A DNA stretch of 33,815 nt. Source: an uncultured Bacteroidales bacterium (lineage in GTDB: Bacteria; Bacteroidota; Bacteroidia; Bacteroidales; F082). Where the stretch lies: assembly GCA_946408345.1 (NCBI GenBank), contig CAMJRR010000025.1, forward strand, positions 1 through 33,815. Reading direction: 5' to 3'. The notes beneath the pieces were generated by a model, which was given only the letters and a program-made list of their open reading frames with translations, had not been told where the DNA came from and made no database searches. A program made the translations under genes and the position numbers. Within the stretch, counting starts at the first letter, position 1; every line of letters begins with the position of its first letter. Shown piece after piece: positions 1 through 9,518 of this stretch.

Positions 1-164
1 TCGACATCGGCGTGCACCAAGACGGCCTCGTCCACATCAGCCAAATGGCCGACCATTACATCAAAGACCCGAACGAGGTGGTGCATCTTAATCAAAAGTT
101 GCGCGTGAAGGTTTTAGAAGTCGACGTGAACAGGAACAGAATCAGTTTGACAATGAAACTATGA
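1..164 (+). CDS. C-terminal end of an S1-domain protein, probably Tex
   Basis: Only the last 53 codons are in the window, in frame from base 3 and ending at TGA 162-164. The residues show the end of an S1 RNA-binding fold: [21 protein letters not shown], then a strand reading [17 protein letters not shown]. The pattern DGLVHIS...DP.EVV..NQ...VKVLEVD..R.RISLTMK is what the C-terminal S1 domain of the transcription accessory protein Tex (YhgF) looks like. Ribosomal protein S1 or polynucleotide phosphorylase would be alternatives, but the abrupt stop directly after SLTMK fits Tex better. The upstream part of the gene lies outside the window, so the assignment rests on one domain. Confidence 0.7.
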   Translation, partial: DIGVHQDGLVHISQMADHYIKDPNEVVHLNQKLRVKVLEVDVNRNRISLTMKL

Positions 165-271
165 GTGCCTTTGTAGGCATAAAGTTTTATTCTGTAGGCC
201 GCTTCGTTATGCTTCATACTTCGCATTGATGTCAATCGCATCGAAAGAAAGCGAGTTTTTTTGCACAAATA

Positions 272-302
272 TTTGTTTTTAAAAATTAAACGTCTATTTT
301 TG
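272..302 (+). promoter_or_regulatory. Bacteroidota-type promoter of the C10 peptidase gene
   Basis: TTTG at 272-275, a 19-bp spacer and TATTTTTG at 295-302 match the Bacteroidota primary sigma consensus (TTTG, 19-21 bp, TAnnTTTG). Transcription would begin about 20 bases before the ATG at 332. The rest of the gap from 165 holds no gene that I can see. Confidence 0.75.
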
Positions 303-331
303 CGGCTAAAATAACAAATAACTCGAATAAA

Positions 332-2731
332 ATGAAAAAGAAGATTATTCTTACCATCGCAATTTTAGGGTTGTATTTTTTCTCTGTAGCTCGTCCTGTC
401 AATCAAGCAACTGCCAAATCTATCGCTTCCAAGTTTATAGAAACCAGCGATTTGCAATTTGAAATCAGCTATCTGACAAATAAGGGAGCTGCTGCACTCT
501 ACATCTTCAACACATTTGACGGCTTTGTCATTGTTTCTGCCGACGATTGCGAGACCCCCATCATCGGCTATTCCCGTGAAGGCCGTTTCGACCCGAACAA
601 CGTTCCCATCCAGATGGAAAGTTATCTACAAGATTTCGTTGCCAGAATCCAATACGGCATCGAAAACCATATTGAGGCAGACGAGGCCACAGCGAGGCAA
701 TGGGAATTGGTGAAGTCGTTAGGGCGACTAACGGAAAGTACGTCTGCGAAATCCGTACCCGCCCTGCTAACTAGCAAATGGCACCAAGGTTGCCTTTACA
801 ACAGCCTCTGCCCCGAAATGGGAGGTCCCTGTGAACACGCCGAGGCTGGTTGTGTCGCGGTGGCTATGGCACAAATTATGCGCTATTGGGGCTATCCGAC
901 CGCAGGTTGGGGTTCTCATTCCTATTCCAATGATGGCTTGACACTCTCCGCCGACTTTGGCAATACCACCTACGACTGGGAACATATGCCCGATTCACTT
1001 ACCGAAAACTCTAGTGAAGCTGAGATTGAGGCCGTGGCAACTTTATTGTACCATTGCGGCGTTTCTGTTGAGATGCGATACGGTTCTAACGGCTCATTAG
1101 CCAAAACAGGGGACGTACTCAATGCTTTGAGACGATATTTCAACTATTCAAGGCAAATTCACATGGAAAAGAAGTCGAATTACAGCAATGAAGAATGGAG
1201 TTCTTTACTGATGAACGACCTTGACTTGAGTCGCCCCATACAATATGTTGGTTTTAGTAATGCTGGCCATTCTTTTGTTTGCGACGGATACGACAGCAAC
1301 GGCCTTTTCCATTTCAACTGGGGATGGGGCACTGCCAATGGTTTCTTTGCTTTAGGTAATCTGAACCCTCTCGGATATGATTTCAGCAATAACAACTATG
1401 CTGTTTTCGACATTATTCCTCAGAATGACCCATGTCTTGTGAACGTCTCTGTGTCTCCATCCAACGCAGGCACCGTTGAAGGTAATGGAGAATACCACAT
1501 CGGCGATTCGTGTACGCTTACAGCCATCCCTACTGATGAATATGATTTTTACTGTTGGAAAAATGAGGGACAACCCGTTTCCAACAACCCATCATACACT
1601 TTCACGGTTGAAAACGACACCTTAACTTTCGAGGCCGTTTTCTGTTGCCGCCCTGTAGGCCAAATCTCAGCAAGTTATTCACCAGAAGCAAACGACCCCA
1701 ATAGCGCCAGTGTGAGGCTTTCATGGAACCGTCCCGACACAGAATGGGTTCTCTTAAAACAATTTGATCTCCATGAGGAAGGCAGCGGCGTAGCCACCAA
1801 CGGCGAGCACATCTATGTCACATACGCTGAATGGAACACTCCTCCTTTCGCGTTTGGCAAATTCACCATGAACGGTGACTTGGTGGAACAGTTCAACTTA
1901 AGAAACGACTTTGACGCCGTTGCCTTGGATTACGACGGAACCAGCTTCTATTGCAACACTTCCCATTCCGGACTTAAAATGCTGTATCAGGTTGACCTTG
2001 ACAACAAAACGATTATCGACAGCATAAGATATAACAACTGGTTCGGAGATATAACTTACGACCCCGAATACGACGGCTTTTGGCTTGACCGTAACTACCA
2101 GACTATCCTTTACAACCGTCAAGGCCAAATACTACAAACTAGTCCGACGTTACCTGATTTCATCTATGGTTCAGGATATTATACCGCTAAAGACGGAAGC
2201 CATCATCTATTAATAACAAAAGAATCAGGTATTTACGATTATAACATCACCTGCAATTTCATTTTTGACCATCCTTTGCTGAATCCAGGCTGGGATTACA
2301 CATACGGGATTGGGGCTTGCACTGGAAAATACGAAGGGAAAGATGCCTTGTTCATTGCCATTGGCTTCGGCATTCGTATCTATGAAATAAAATGCAGACT
2401 TGAGCAAATCATAGGCTACCGCATCTATCGCTCCGACAGCGAAGGGAACGCCATGATGCTCGCCGACAATGTCGCTGGTTCGTCATACATCGACGAAACA
2501 TGGGGCAACACCCTCGCCGGCGAATACAGATTTGGCATAAGCGAAGTCTTCGCCAACGGCATTGAGTCAGAAATCATCTGGTCCGACCCCATTGTCAAAA
2601 CAGATTTTGGAACCAACGAAAACCACGGCGAATCAGTGGACCAAAGCGTCCAAAAACGGCTTGAGAATGGCCATATCGTCATCATCAAGGACGGAAAACA
2701 CTACACTATATCAGGTCAACAATTAAATTGA
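332..2731 (+). CDS. Secreted C10-family (streptopain-like) cysteine peptidase
   Basis: 799 residues. A signal peptide covers about residues 1-20. A Spi/streptopain-type propeptide follows to about 145, including the strand GFVIVSADD. The papain-like C10 domain spans about 146-365, with the nucleophile Cys174 in AGCVAVAMAQ, the catalytic His313 in AGHSFVCDGY, and FNWGW (328-332) supplying the oxyanion and aromatic side. Residues 368-437 resemble an InlB/Listeria-Bacteroides repeat (VSPSNAGTVEG..., CWKNEGQPVS). The remainder looks like a fibronectin type III fold interrupted by a beta-rich insert. The tail GHIVIIKDGKHYTISGQQL resembles a C-terminal motif common in Bacteroidales secreted proteins. 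The product is probably a surface or extracellular protease that cleaves its own propeptide. It is monocistronic, with its own promoter. Confidence 0.9.
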   Translation: MKKKIILTIAILGLYFFSVARPVNQATAKSIASKFIETSDLQFEISYLTNKGAAALYIFNTFDGFVIVSADDCETPIIGYSREGRFDPNNVPIQMESYLQDFVARIQYGIENHIEADEATARQWELVKSLGRLTESTSAKSVPALLTSKWHQGCLYNSLCPEMGGPCEHAEAGCVAVAMAQIMRYWGYPTAGWGSHSYSNDGLTLSADFGNTTYDWEHMPDSLTENSSEAEIEAVATLLYHCGVSVEMRYGSNGSLAKTGDVLNALRRYFNYSRQIHMEKKSNYSNEEWSSLLMNDLDLSRPIQYVGFSNAGHSFVCDGYDSNGLFHFNWGWGTANGFFALGNLNPLGYDFSNNNYAVFDIIPQNDPCLVNVSVSPSNAGTVEGNGEYHIGDSCTLTAIPTDEYDFYCWKNEGQPVSNNPSYTFTVENDTLTFEAVFCCRPVGQISASYSPEANDPNSASVRLSWNRPDTEWVLLKQFDLHEEGSGVATNGEHIYVTYAEWNTPPFAFGKFTMNGDLVEQFNLRNDFDAVALDYDGTSFYCNTSHSGLKMLYQVDLDNKTIIDSIRYNNWFGDITYDPEYDGFWLDRNYQTILYNRQGQILQTSPTLPDFIYGSGYYTAKDGSHHLLITKESGIYDYNITCNFIFDHPLLNPGWDYTYGIGACTGKYEGKDALFIAIGFGIRIYEIKCRLEQIIGYRIYRSDSEGNAMMLADNVAGSSYIDETWGNTLAGEYRFGISEVFANGIESEIIWSDPIVKTDFGTNENHGESVDQSVQKRLENGHIVIIKDGKHYTISGQQLN

Positions 2732-2800
2732 CACTGAAGCCATAAATCGATTTTTTTCAAACACAAAAGTCATTTTGGGAAACAATGTTTATTATTTCCT

Positions 2801-2808
2801 TATTTTTG
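2801..2808 (+). promoter_or_regulatory. -7 element of the RND efflux operon
   Basis: TATTTTTG matches TAnnTTTG. It lies 18 bases before the ATG at 2827 and downstream of an in-frame ATG at 2785. Translation from 2785 would therefore have to start upstream of the transcript, so 2827 is preferred. TTTG at 2774-2777 is a -33 candidate with a longer than usual spacer. Confidence 0.6.
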
Positions 2809-2826
2809 CGCATTAAATTTTTCACT

Positions 2827-3846
2827 ATGATGCGTTTAAATACTATTTGTTTATTTCTCTGCCTATCACTGCTGATGGGATGTGGCAAGAAAAAAAGCAC
2901 TAAACAATCCTTCGATCCAACTATTCCAGTCGAAATCAGTGTCATTTCGCAATCCTGCGACAACAATTTACGCAATTATGTGGGCACTACCAAGAGCGAG
3001 ATGGAACTTCCTCTTTCTTTTCCATTGGGCGGCACATTGAAGGGCATCTATGTCAAAAACGGGCAACACGTCAAGAAAGGCAGCTTGATTGCCCGCGTCG
3101 ACGAGACTTCAGCCAAAAGCATCCACGATGCAGCCCTTGCCACCCTCAACCAAGCCGAGGACGGCTACAAACGTCTGAAGCAAGTGCATGACGAAGGCGG
3201 CATCCCTGATGTACGATGGGTTCAGATGGAAACAGACCTTGAAAAAGCCAGACAGACCGAAATCACTTCACGCAAGCATCTGAATGAATGCACACTGCGT
3301 GCTCCCCAAGAAGGCTTCATCAGCATGGAGGAACACACCACGGGAGAGAACCTGCTCCCCTCTGCCCCATTCTGTCGCATCATCGACATGAACAAGATGA
3401 TCGTTGAGTTTTCCGTCCCAGAAAAAGAGATCGGCATCATCCAGATAGGCGACAAGGCAGAAGCCATATTCCCTGGCTTGGACAATAAGACCAAGACCAT
3501 AGAAATCATTGACAAGTCATTTGTTTCCAACCCTATGGGCCACACCTATACCATCAAAGCTAAAGTGCCTATTGAGGACAAAGACATCCTCCCCGGCATG
3601 GTGGCCAAAATCAAGCTCTCTCTTTCGGAGGCATCGGGCATCGTGGTGCCTTCCTCATGCGTGCTGACCATGCCTGAAGGGGCCGATGTGTGGACCGTCA
3701 AAAACGGCAAGGCCTACCGCCGTAACATCAAGGTGGGTGGCTTCGTGAAAAACGGCGTCGTCGTCGAAAGCGGCCTCCAAGACGGCGACACCATCATCAC
3801 AGTGGGCTACCAGAAACTCTACAACGGAGCCAAAGTTTCGTTTTAA
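2827..3846 (+). CDS. RND efflux periplasmic adaptor lipoprotein (membrane fusion protein)
   Basis: 339 residues from the chosen ATG. A lipoprotein signal peptide ends in LLMGC, with Cys19 as the lipidated residue. A lipoyl-like half follows (GTLKGIYVKNGQHVKKGSLIARVDE), then an alpha-helical hairpin, the second lipoyl half (TLRAPQEGFIS), a beta-barrel region and a membrane-proximal domain ending GLQDGDTIITVG. This is the normal HlyD/AcrA adaptor order. It links the inner-membrane pump encoded next to the TolC-like channel. The 134-bp gap to the pump gene carries a palindromic repeat but no obvious promoter, so one operon is likely. A start at 2785 would add residues ahead of the signal peptide and lies before the -7 box. 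Confidence 0.9.
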   Translation: MMRLNTICLFLCLSLLMGCGKKKSTKQSFDPTIPVEISVISQSCDNNLRNYVGTTKSEMELPLSFPLGGTLKGIYVKNGQHVKKGSLIARVDETSAKSIHDAALATLNQAEDGYKRLKQVHDEGGIPDVRWVQMETDLEKARQTEITSRKHLNECTLRAPQEGFISMEEHTTGENLLPSAPFCRIIDMNKMIVEFSVPEKEIGIIQIGDKAEAIFPGLDNKTKTIEIIDKSFVSNPMGHTYTIKAKVPIEDKDILPGMVAKIKLSLSEASGIVVPSSCVLTMPEGADVWTVKNGKAYRRNIKVGGFVKNGVVVESGLQDGDTIITVGYQKLYNGAKVSF

Positions 3847-3901
3847 TATATTGTAAATGAAAAGTCTATTGTTGTGTAAGACAATTTAGCCGTCAGCCTT
3901 C

Positions 3902-3942
3902 AGCTATCAGCCACTATACAAGTGAGCTGATGGCTGATAGCT
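3902..3942. repeat. Palindromic intergenic repeat with AGCTATCAGCC arms
   Basis: A perfect 12-bp inverted repeat (AGCTATCAGCCA at 3902-3913, its complement at 3931-3942) is separated by 17 bases. The variant GCCGTCAGCC lies just upstream. It falls between the adaptor and pump genes of one operon. The same words recur at 15404-15479. Confidence 0.75.
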
Positions 3943-3980
3943 AATGAATAAAAGTCAAAAATCTGATAAAAACGGAAACT

Positions 3981-6900
3981 ATGGCTCAAAAAAGAAATAT
4001 TGTTGAAGGGGCGATGAGGAACTACAAACTCGTGTTCTTCTTCATGGCCATCATCGTCGTGTTTGGATTCATATCGTTGCCCAAACTCAAGAAAAATGAG
4101 TTCCCTGACGTGACCATCCGCATCGGCGTGGTGGCCGTCGTCTATCCCGGTGCCACCGCCGACGAAATCGAACAACGCGTGGCCAAACCCGTTGAGCAAT
4201 ACTTGTTCACCTTCAGTGACGTGAACAAAACAAAGACCTATTCGCAATCCAAAGACGGTGTGCTGCTCATCTTCGTTTCGTTGGTCAACGACACCAAAGA
4301 CGCCAAGATGACATGGTCGCGCATACGTCAAGGACTGGAACTGTTCCAAAAGACCGACCTGCCTCAAGGCGTACTGACTACGGCAGTCATCGATGACTTC
4401 GGCAACGCCTCTTCCCTGCTCCTCGCCATCGAAAGCGACCAACGCTCACCTCGCGAGCTGCGCGACTTCGCCGACCGTCTCTCGGAACGCCTTCGCAACA
4501 TCGAAACGATGGGCAACATCAAAATCGTAGGTGAGCAAAAGGAAGAAATCGCCATCTACATGGATCCCACACGCATGACCCAATACGCAGTGTCGCCTGC
4601 GATGATTACGGCAGAATTGGCCGCACATAGTCTCCGAACCATCACTGGCAAGGCCGACAATAACGACGGTTCTGCCGTCATCCATGTGAACGTTCCCTAC
4701 AGCGACATCTACGAACTCTCGGAACTGATTGTCTTCTCTGACCCCGTCACAGGACAGGTCATCCGCCTGCGCGACGTGGCCCGACTCGAACGCCGCTACC
4801 AAGAGTCGTCGCAATACATCCAATATTCCGACAGTTTGGTCAATGGCAACCAATGCCTTATCTTCTCTATGGAGATGCGACCTGGCCACAATGTAGTGGC
4901 CTTTGGCGAAGAAGTCAACAATGAGATTGGTACCTTCCTCGCCACGGCACCGCCCGACATCAAAGTACACCGCATCACCGACCAGCCAGTGGTGGTCAAC
5001 AAGTCGGTGCGCTCCTTCCTAAAAGACCTTATCGAGGCTGTCATCATCGTTATTCTAGTGATGCTCTTCCTTTTCCCTTTGCGTACCGCCTTGGTCTCTT
5101 CGACCTCAGTACCCGTATGCATCGCGGCAGCATGGGCCATTATGTACCTGTTAGGCATCGAGCTGAACACCGTCACCTTGGCTGCACTCATCGTTGTGCT
5201 CGGTATGATTGTGGATGACTCCGTCGTAGTCATCGACGGCTACACTGATATGCTCAATTCGGGGCGTTCCCGTTGGTATTCCGCTGCCGTCTCCACCAAG
5301 AGCCTGATGACTTCCATGCTTATTGCCACCTGTTCCATCTCCTTCATGTTCTTCCCTATGCTGTCGTTGATGAACGGCACCAGCATAGGTGATTTCATAG
5401 GTATGTTCCCTTGGGCCATCTTCATCACTTTGTCGTGCAGTTTCCTCTATGCCATCTGGGTGATTCCCTACCTTTCGGCTAGAATCATTGGGCCATCGAA
5501 TCCTAACAAACGCTCAAAGTTGGAGAAAATACAAACCAAGTTCTTCGAAGCGCTTCAAAAATCTTACAAGAAACTCCTCGACCTCTGTTTCCGCTACAAA
5601 TGGGGCACCATCATCGTATCTGTCATATCTGTGGCCATCGGCGTGTTTTTCCTCACGCGCATCAATATTCAGATGCTGCCCAAAGCCGAGCGCGACAGTT
5701 TTGCCGTGGAGGTACATCTTGCAGCCGGCAGTTCGCTTGACGAAACCGCCAAAGTGTCCGACTCACTAACGAAAATCCTATTGGCAGACAAGCGGGTGAA
5801 ATCCGTCACCACATTCCTCGGCATGGCATCGCCGCGTTTCCACATCACCTACTCTCCCCAGCCCATGCCCACCTCGGCTTATTCCCAATTCATCGTCATC
5901 ACCGAATCGGAGAAAGCCACCAAAGAGATGATGAAAGAATACTCGCAGAAATACGAGAACCATTTCCCCTCTGCACAAATCCGTTTCAAGCAGATGGACT
6001 ATCAAATTGTGAATGCGCCCGTGGAATATTACATTATGGGCGACAGCTACGACAAGCTTGAGCCCCTCAAGGACTCACTCATTGCTTGCTTGAAACAAAA
6101 CCCCGACCTGTTTTTCGTCCATTCCGACTACGACAACACAGAAGAAATCGTGGAAGTGGACTTGAACATCGACGAAGCCAACCGCCTTGGCGTGACGCAA
6201 GCCGTGCTTTCGGTCTACCTCTCAAGCGCCCTTTCGGGCAACAAGATGGTCTCCATGTGGGAAAACGGCTACAACTTGCCCACGACCATCTACACCGAGG
6301 GCCTGCATAACATCGACTATGAAGGAATCGGCGATATGCTGGTACCCACCTCGCTTCCTGGCGTTTGGGTGCCTTTACGTCAAGTTGCCGATATCCATCC
6401 ACGTTTCCAACACGACAACCTGACCCACCGCAATGGCCGACGTTGCATCACCGTGATGGCTGATGTCATGCCTGGATGCGGACAATTGGCGCAATTCAAG
6501 AAGGCCCAAGAATACCTCAACACCATTGATATCCCCGATGATGTTGTCATCGAAGAAGGCGGTTCTATGGCAATCACCAAAGAGACTATGCCTTCGTTGC
6601 TCATGTCCATCATGGCTGCCATCGTGGTGATGTTCATCGTCTTGATCATCCATTACAAACGCATTGGCATTTCCTTCCTCTCGATTTCCGTTTCGCTGTT
6701 GTGCGTCTTTGGTGCCATGTTCGGCCTGTGGATGTTTGGCCTCGATCTGTCGGTCACCGCTATGCTGGGAATCATCTCACTCATCGGAATCATCGTTCGC
6801 AACGCCATCATCATGTACGACTATGCAGGCGAATTGCAAGCAAAAGAGAAAATCGCTGTCCACGATGCCGCCTACGAAGCTGGACTGCGCCGTATGAGGC

Positions 6901-7187
6901 CCATCTTCCTAACCTCGGCCACCACGGCCTTGGGCGTCATCCCGATGATTTTGGCCAAGACCCTGCTTTGGGAGCCAATGGGCGTGGTCATCTGCTTCGG
7001 CACCATCTTCACCTTCCCCTTGGTCGTCACCGTACTGCCCGTGGCCTATTGTTTGGCCTTCGATGCAGGCGAACGCGACCAGAAACGCCTGAAGGAAGCC
7101 AACCAACGCTTCCTCGACCGACTCGACGAACGCGACAAGCGAAACGAGGAAAAAAACAAAAATGAAGAAAACAACGCACAGTCATGA
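3981..7187 (+). CDS. RND efflux transporter permease, AcrB/HAE1-like
   Basis: 1068 residues, normal for an RND pump. A first transmembrane helix (about residues 15-33) is followed by a large periplasmic porter domain. A block of helices begins near 345, with the proton-relay motif GMIVDDSVVVID in TM4. A second single helix (GTIIVSVISVAIGVFFLTRI), a second porter domain and a final helix block (SVTAMLGIISLIGIIVRNAII) follow. This duplicated layout is diagnostic of proton-driven tripartite efflux. Substrates cannot be read from the sequence; the paired Asp in TM4 and the absence of metal-binding motifs favour small organic molecules. The C-terminal tail is highly charged (RDKRNEEKNKNEENN). It overlaps the next gene by 4 bases (ATGA), indicating translational coupling. 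Confidence 0.95.
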   Translation: MAQKRNIVEGAMRNYKLVFFFMAIIVVFGFISLPKLKKNEFPDVTIRIGVVAVVYPGATADEIEQRVAKPVEQYLFTFSDVNKTKTYSQSKDGVLLIFVSLVNDTKDAKMTWSRIRQGLELFQKTDLPQGVLTTAVIDDFGNASSLLLAIESDQRSPRELRDFADRLSERLRNIETMGNIKIVGEQKEEIAIYMDPTRMTQYAVSPAMITAELAAHSLRTITGKADNNDGSAVIHVNVPYSDIYELSELIVFSDPVTGQVIRLRDVARLERRYQESSQYIQYSDSLVNGNQCLIFSMEMRPGHNVVAFGEEVNNEIGTFLATAPPDIKVHRITDQPVVVNKSVRSFLKDLIEAVIIVILVMLFLFPLRTALVSSTSVPVCIAAAWAIMYLLGIELNTVTLAALIVVLGMIVDDSVVVIDGYTDMLNSGRSRWYSAAVSTKSLMTSMLIATCSISFMFFPMLSLMNGTSIGDFIGMFPWAIFITLSCSFLYAIWVIPYLSARIIGPSNPNKRSKLEKIQTKFFEALQKSYKKLLDLCFRYKWGTIIVSVISVAIGVFFLTRINIQMLPKAERDSFAVEVHLAAGSSLDETAKVSDSLTKILLADKRVKSVTTFLGMASPRFHITYSPQPMPTSAYSQFIVITESEKATKEMMKEYSQKYENHFPSAQIRFKQMDYQIVNAPVEYYIMGDSYDKLEPLKDSLIACLKQNPDLFFVHSDYDNTEEIVEVDLNIDEANRLGVTQAVLSVYLSSALSGNKMVSMWENGYNLPTTIYTEGLHNIDYEGIGDMLVPTSLPGVWVPLRQVADIHPRFQHDNLTHRNGRRCITVMADVMPGCGQLAQFKKAQEYLNTIDIPDDVVIEEGGSMAITKETMPSLLMSIMAAIVVMFIVLIIHYKRIGISFLSISVSLLCVFGAMFGLWMFGLDLSVTAMLGIISLIGIIVRNAIIMYDYAGELQAKEKIAVHDAAYEAGLRRMRPIFLTSATTALGVIPMILAKTLLWEPMGVVICFGTIFTFPLVVTVLPVAYCLAFDAGERDQKRLKEANQRFLDRLDERDKRNEEKNKNEENNAQS

Positions 7188-8530
7188 AAAGTCATATCAT
7201 CACCTTTATTTTAACCCTGCTATGCATAGGACTCAAAGCGCAAACCTCAGTGCTGACGCTCGATTCCTGCTTTGCCTTAGCCAAAGCCAATAACATCCAG
7301 TTACAAACTGACCAGCTGGAAATCGAAAAGGCACAACAAGTCAAGGCACAGGTGTTCACCAAATACTTCCCGCAGGTGTCGATTTCCTCTATGGCCTACT
7401 ATGCCGCCCATCCTTTTATCGAATATGGTATCAACGACATTCAGGACGACGACTTGAGTGCTTTCCTTTCGGCGCTCATCACCTCGTTAAACGATCCCGA
7501 AGGCCTCAATATGGGATTGCCGACCGAAATCTATCTCTTGAAAGCGGGCCACACAATGAATGCCCTAGCCATGATGCCCATATATGCAGGCGGACGCATT
7601 ATGAACGGCAACAAACTGGCCAATGTCGGTGTCGAAGCTGCCCGACTCAAAGCAGAAGTCTCAGAGCGTGACATGCTCGAAAACATCGAATCGTCCTATT
7701 ACCTTGTGCTGGGCTTGAAGAACAAAGTGCAGACCTTGGAATCGGCTCTTTCGCTCACCGACAGTCTTGAGCGCATCGTTGACGTAGCTTTGAAAGCCGG
7801 TCTCATCACCAAAAGCGACAAGCTCCGTCTGTCCTTAAAGCAAAACGAATTGAAAGCCAAACAGATGCAGCTCAACAACGGCATCGTTTTGGCCTCGCAA
7901 CTGCTCTGTCAGCAAATCGGCATCACATACCCTGAAGCAGGATTGACTCTCGACACCATATGCTTCTTGATGAAGAGCACTCCTGTGGCTGTAGCCCAAG
8001 ATAACTTTATCCGTCCAGAGCATCAGCTTCTTCAACTTCAGATCGATGCAGAGCACCTACGCAAAAAACTGACGTTAGGGGAAGCCTTGCCACAAGTCGG
8101 CTTTGGTGGCACATTCGCATACGGATTTCTAATCCGTAGATACAAAGGCAACGCCATCGCTCTTGCCCAAGTGTCGATTCCATTGACACAATGGTGGGAG
8201 ACCTATCACAAACTAAAAGAACACGACATTGTTATCCAAGAAGCGGAACTGATGCAGAAAGACCTGACAGAAAAGATGAATTTGCAGGTAAAACAAGCCT
8301 ATAACCAAATGGTGGAAGCCGAAGCCTTGATGCAATCCGACAAGGCTGCCTTGGACATGGCCAAAGAAAACTACCGCCTTGCCGAGCTCAACTACCGCGC
8401 CGGTATGAACACCATCACCGATGTGCTTGAAGCCCATGCGTTATTGTTGCAAGCCAAAAACGCCATCACTGATCGACAAATCACTTATCTGACTGCCCGT
8501 CGCAGGTATCAAGACTTAAGCGGACAGTAA
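7184..8530 (+). CDS. TolC-like outer-membrane efflux channel protein
   Basis: 448 residues with a cleavable signal peptide ending LCIGLKAQ. Two outer-membrane efflux protein repeats follow, rich in long helices: LTLDSCFALAKANNIQLQ near the start, and the second-half signature ENYRLAELNYRAGMNTITDVLEA near residue 400. It should trimerise to form the exit duct of the tripartite pump encoded by the two preceding genes. Its start codon overlaps the pump stop codon, so it is made from the same transcript. Family assignment is firm; the exported compound is unknown. Confidence 0.92.
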   Translation: MKSHIITFILTLLCIGLKAQTSVLTLDSCFALAKANNIQLQTDQLEIEKAQQVKAQVFTKYFPQVSISSMAYYAAHPFIEYGINDIQDDDLSAFLSALITSLNDPEGLNMGLPTEIYLLKAGHTMNALAMMPIYAGGRIMNGNKLANVGVEAARLKAEVSERDMLENIESSYYLVLGLKNKVQTLESALSLTDSLERIVDVALKAGLITKSDKLRLSLKQNELKAKQMQLNNGIVLASQLLCQQIGITYPEAGLTLDTICFLMKSTPVAVAQDNFIRPEHQLLQLQIDAEHLRKKLTLGEALPQVGFGGTFAYGFLIRRYKGNAIALAQVSIPLTQWWETYHKLKEHDIVIQEAELMQKDLTEKMNLQVKQAYNQMVEAEALMQSDKAALDMAKENYRLAELNYRAGMNTITDVLEAHALLLQAKNAITDRQITYLTARRRYQDLSGQ

Positions 8531-8594
8531 ACGTTTTTTCATTCCCTTCACAATAATCCAAGCCCAAAAGAGTTATCAAAAAAATACCATAGAA

Positions 8595-9434
8595 ATGAAG
8601 AAATCAAGAATATTTGCCCTTATTATGGCCTTTATGGTTGCCACTCCTACCCTGCTTCATGCGCAAATCATCAAAGGCGAATTGTTTTTGGGCGGTAACC
8701 TTACCCAAGTTGATGGCGACGAATGTTACGGTTTCAAAAAACTTGGCATACACGCTGGAGCGGGTGCTTTAATTCCCATCACGAACTATTTGGATATCGG
8801 ACTTGAAGTACTCTTCAACCAAAAAGGTGCATACAAGCGTAACGCCATAGTCTCCAACAGTTCTTTCCCCTATGCCTACAACCTAAAGCTCAACTATGCC
8901 GAAATCCCTATTATGATTTATCTGACCGACAAGGATGTAGTTTCTGTCGGTCTGGGTGTTTCATACGGACGTTTGGTTGGCCTCACCGAGTTAATGAACG
9001 GGCAGCCTTCCAAGTATGAAGGAGTCGAGATAGGTGTAGGAGACGGTAAGTTACATTGGCGTCAGGAAGCCGATAACCTCCCTGATATTGGCCAAATTGT
9101 CAGCATTGACGAACTTAATGAAATCGTTGTCAAACAATACCCCAATGCCACATACATCTCCAAAGTGGTCGCCAATTCCAACACTTACCGTCCTGACGAT
9201 TTCAACATCTGCGCCGACCTTCGTTTTCGTATCTGGGAAGGTCTTCATTCCGAGTTGCGCTATCAATATTCTTTACGACCTATCCGCTATAGAATGTTCT
9301 ATGAGGATTCAAGCCTAGTTTTAGCCAACCAAATCAGGACACAATACAACAACAGCATCACGCTAAGGGTAGTGTATCTCTTCAACGAGCACAGAGCCAA
9401 AGCGAACAAAGAAGCGTCGAAGACGGGGCAATGA
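8595..9434 (+). CDS. Outer-membrane beta-barrel protein (PorT/OMP_b-brl type)
   Basis: 279 residues. The signal peptide MKKSRIFALIMAFMVATP... ends at HAQ. Alternating amphipathic strands follow, for example LGIHAGAGALIPITNYLDIGLEVLFNQ and YAEIPIMIYLTDKDVVSVGLGVSYGR, and the last strand is SITLRVVYLF. This is the typical architecture of small Bacteroidota outer-membrane barrels of the outer_membrane_beta-barrel family. It lies 64 bases after the TolC-like gene with no TAnnTTTG element in the gap, so it may be co-transcribed with the efflux operon. Whether it functions with the pump is unknown. Confidence 0.75.
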   Translation: MKKSRIFALIMAFMVATPTLLHAQIIKGELFLGGNLTQVDGDECYGFKKLGIHAGAGALIPITNYLDIGLEVLFNQKGAYKRNAIVSNSSFPYAYNLKLNYAEIPIMIYLTDKDVVSVGLGVSYGRLVGLTELMNGQPSKYEGVEIGVGDGKLHWRQEADNLPDIGQIVSIDELNEIVVKQYPNATYISKVVANSNTYRPDDFNICADLRFRIWEGLHSELRYQYSLRPIRYRMFYEDSSLVLANQIRTQYNNSITLRVVYLFNEHRAKANKEASKTGQ

Positions 9435-9453
9435 ATTTCCAACTATGTCCTGT

Positions 9454-9506
9454 GACAATGACTATGACCGCTTATACATCATGTCGAGGCGGTCATTGTC
9501 ATAGTC
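9454..9506. terminator. Long inverted repeat between convergent genes
   Basis: Arms of 18 bases (9454-9471 and 9489-9506) pair with two mismatches around a 17-base loop; the inner 8 bp, ATGACCGC/GCGGTCAT, are perfect. It sits between the ends of the barrel gene and the convergent trmN6-like gene, the expected place for a shared terminator. There is no T-run, so it could equally be a dispersed palindromic repeat. Confidence 0.5.
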
Positions 9507-9518
9507 AGTGGTCATGGT

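Noticed and set aside
2660..2731. Type IX secretion C-terminal domain on the C10 peptidase
   Set aside because: The tail is too short and lacks the usual beta-sandwich; it fits a shorter Bacteroidales C-terminal motif better.
2785..2826. Upstream start for the RND adaptor at 2785
   Set aside because: The -7 box at 2801-2808 lies after it, and the extension would precede a complete lipoprotein signal peptide.
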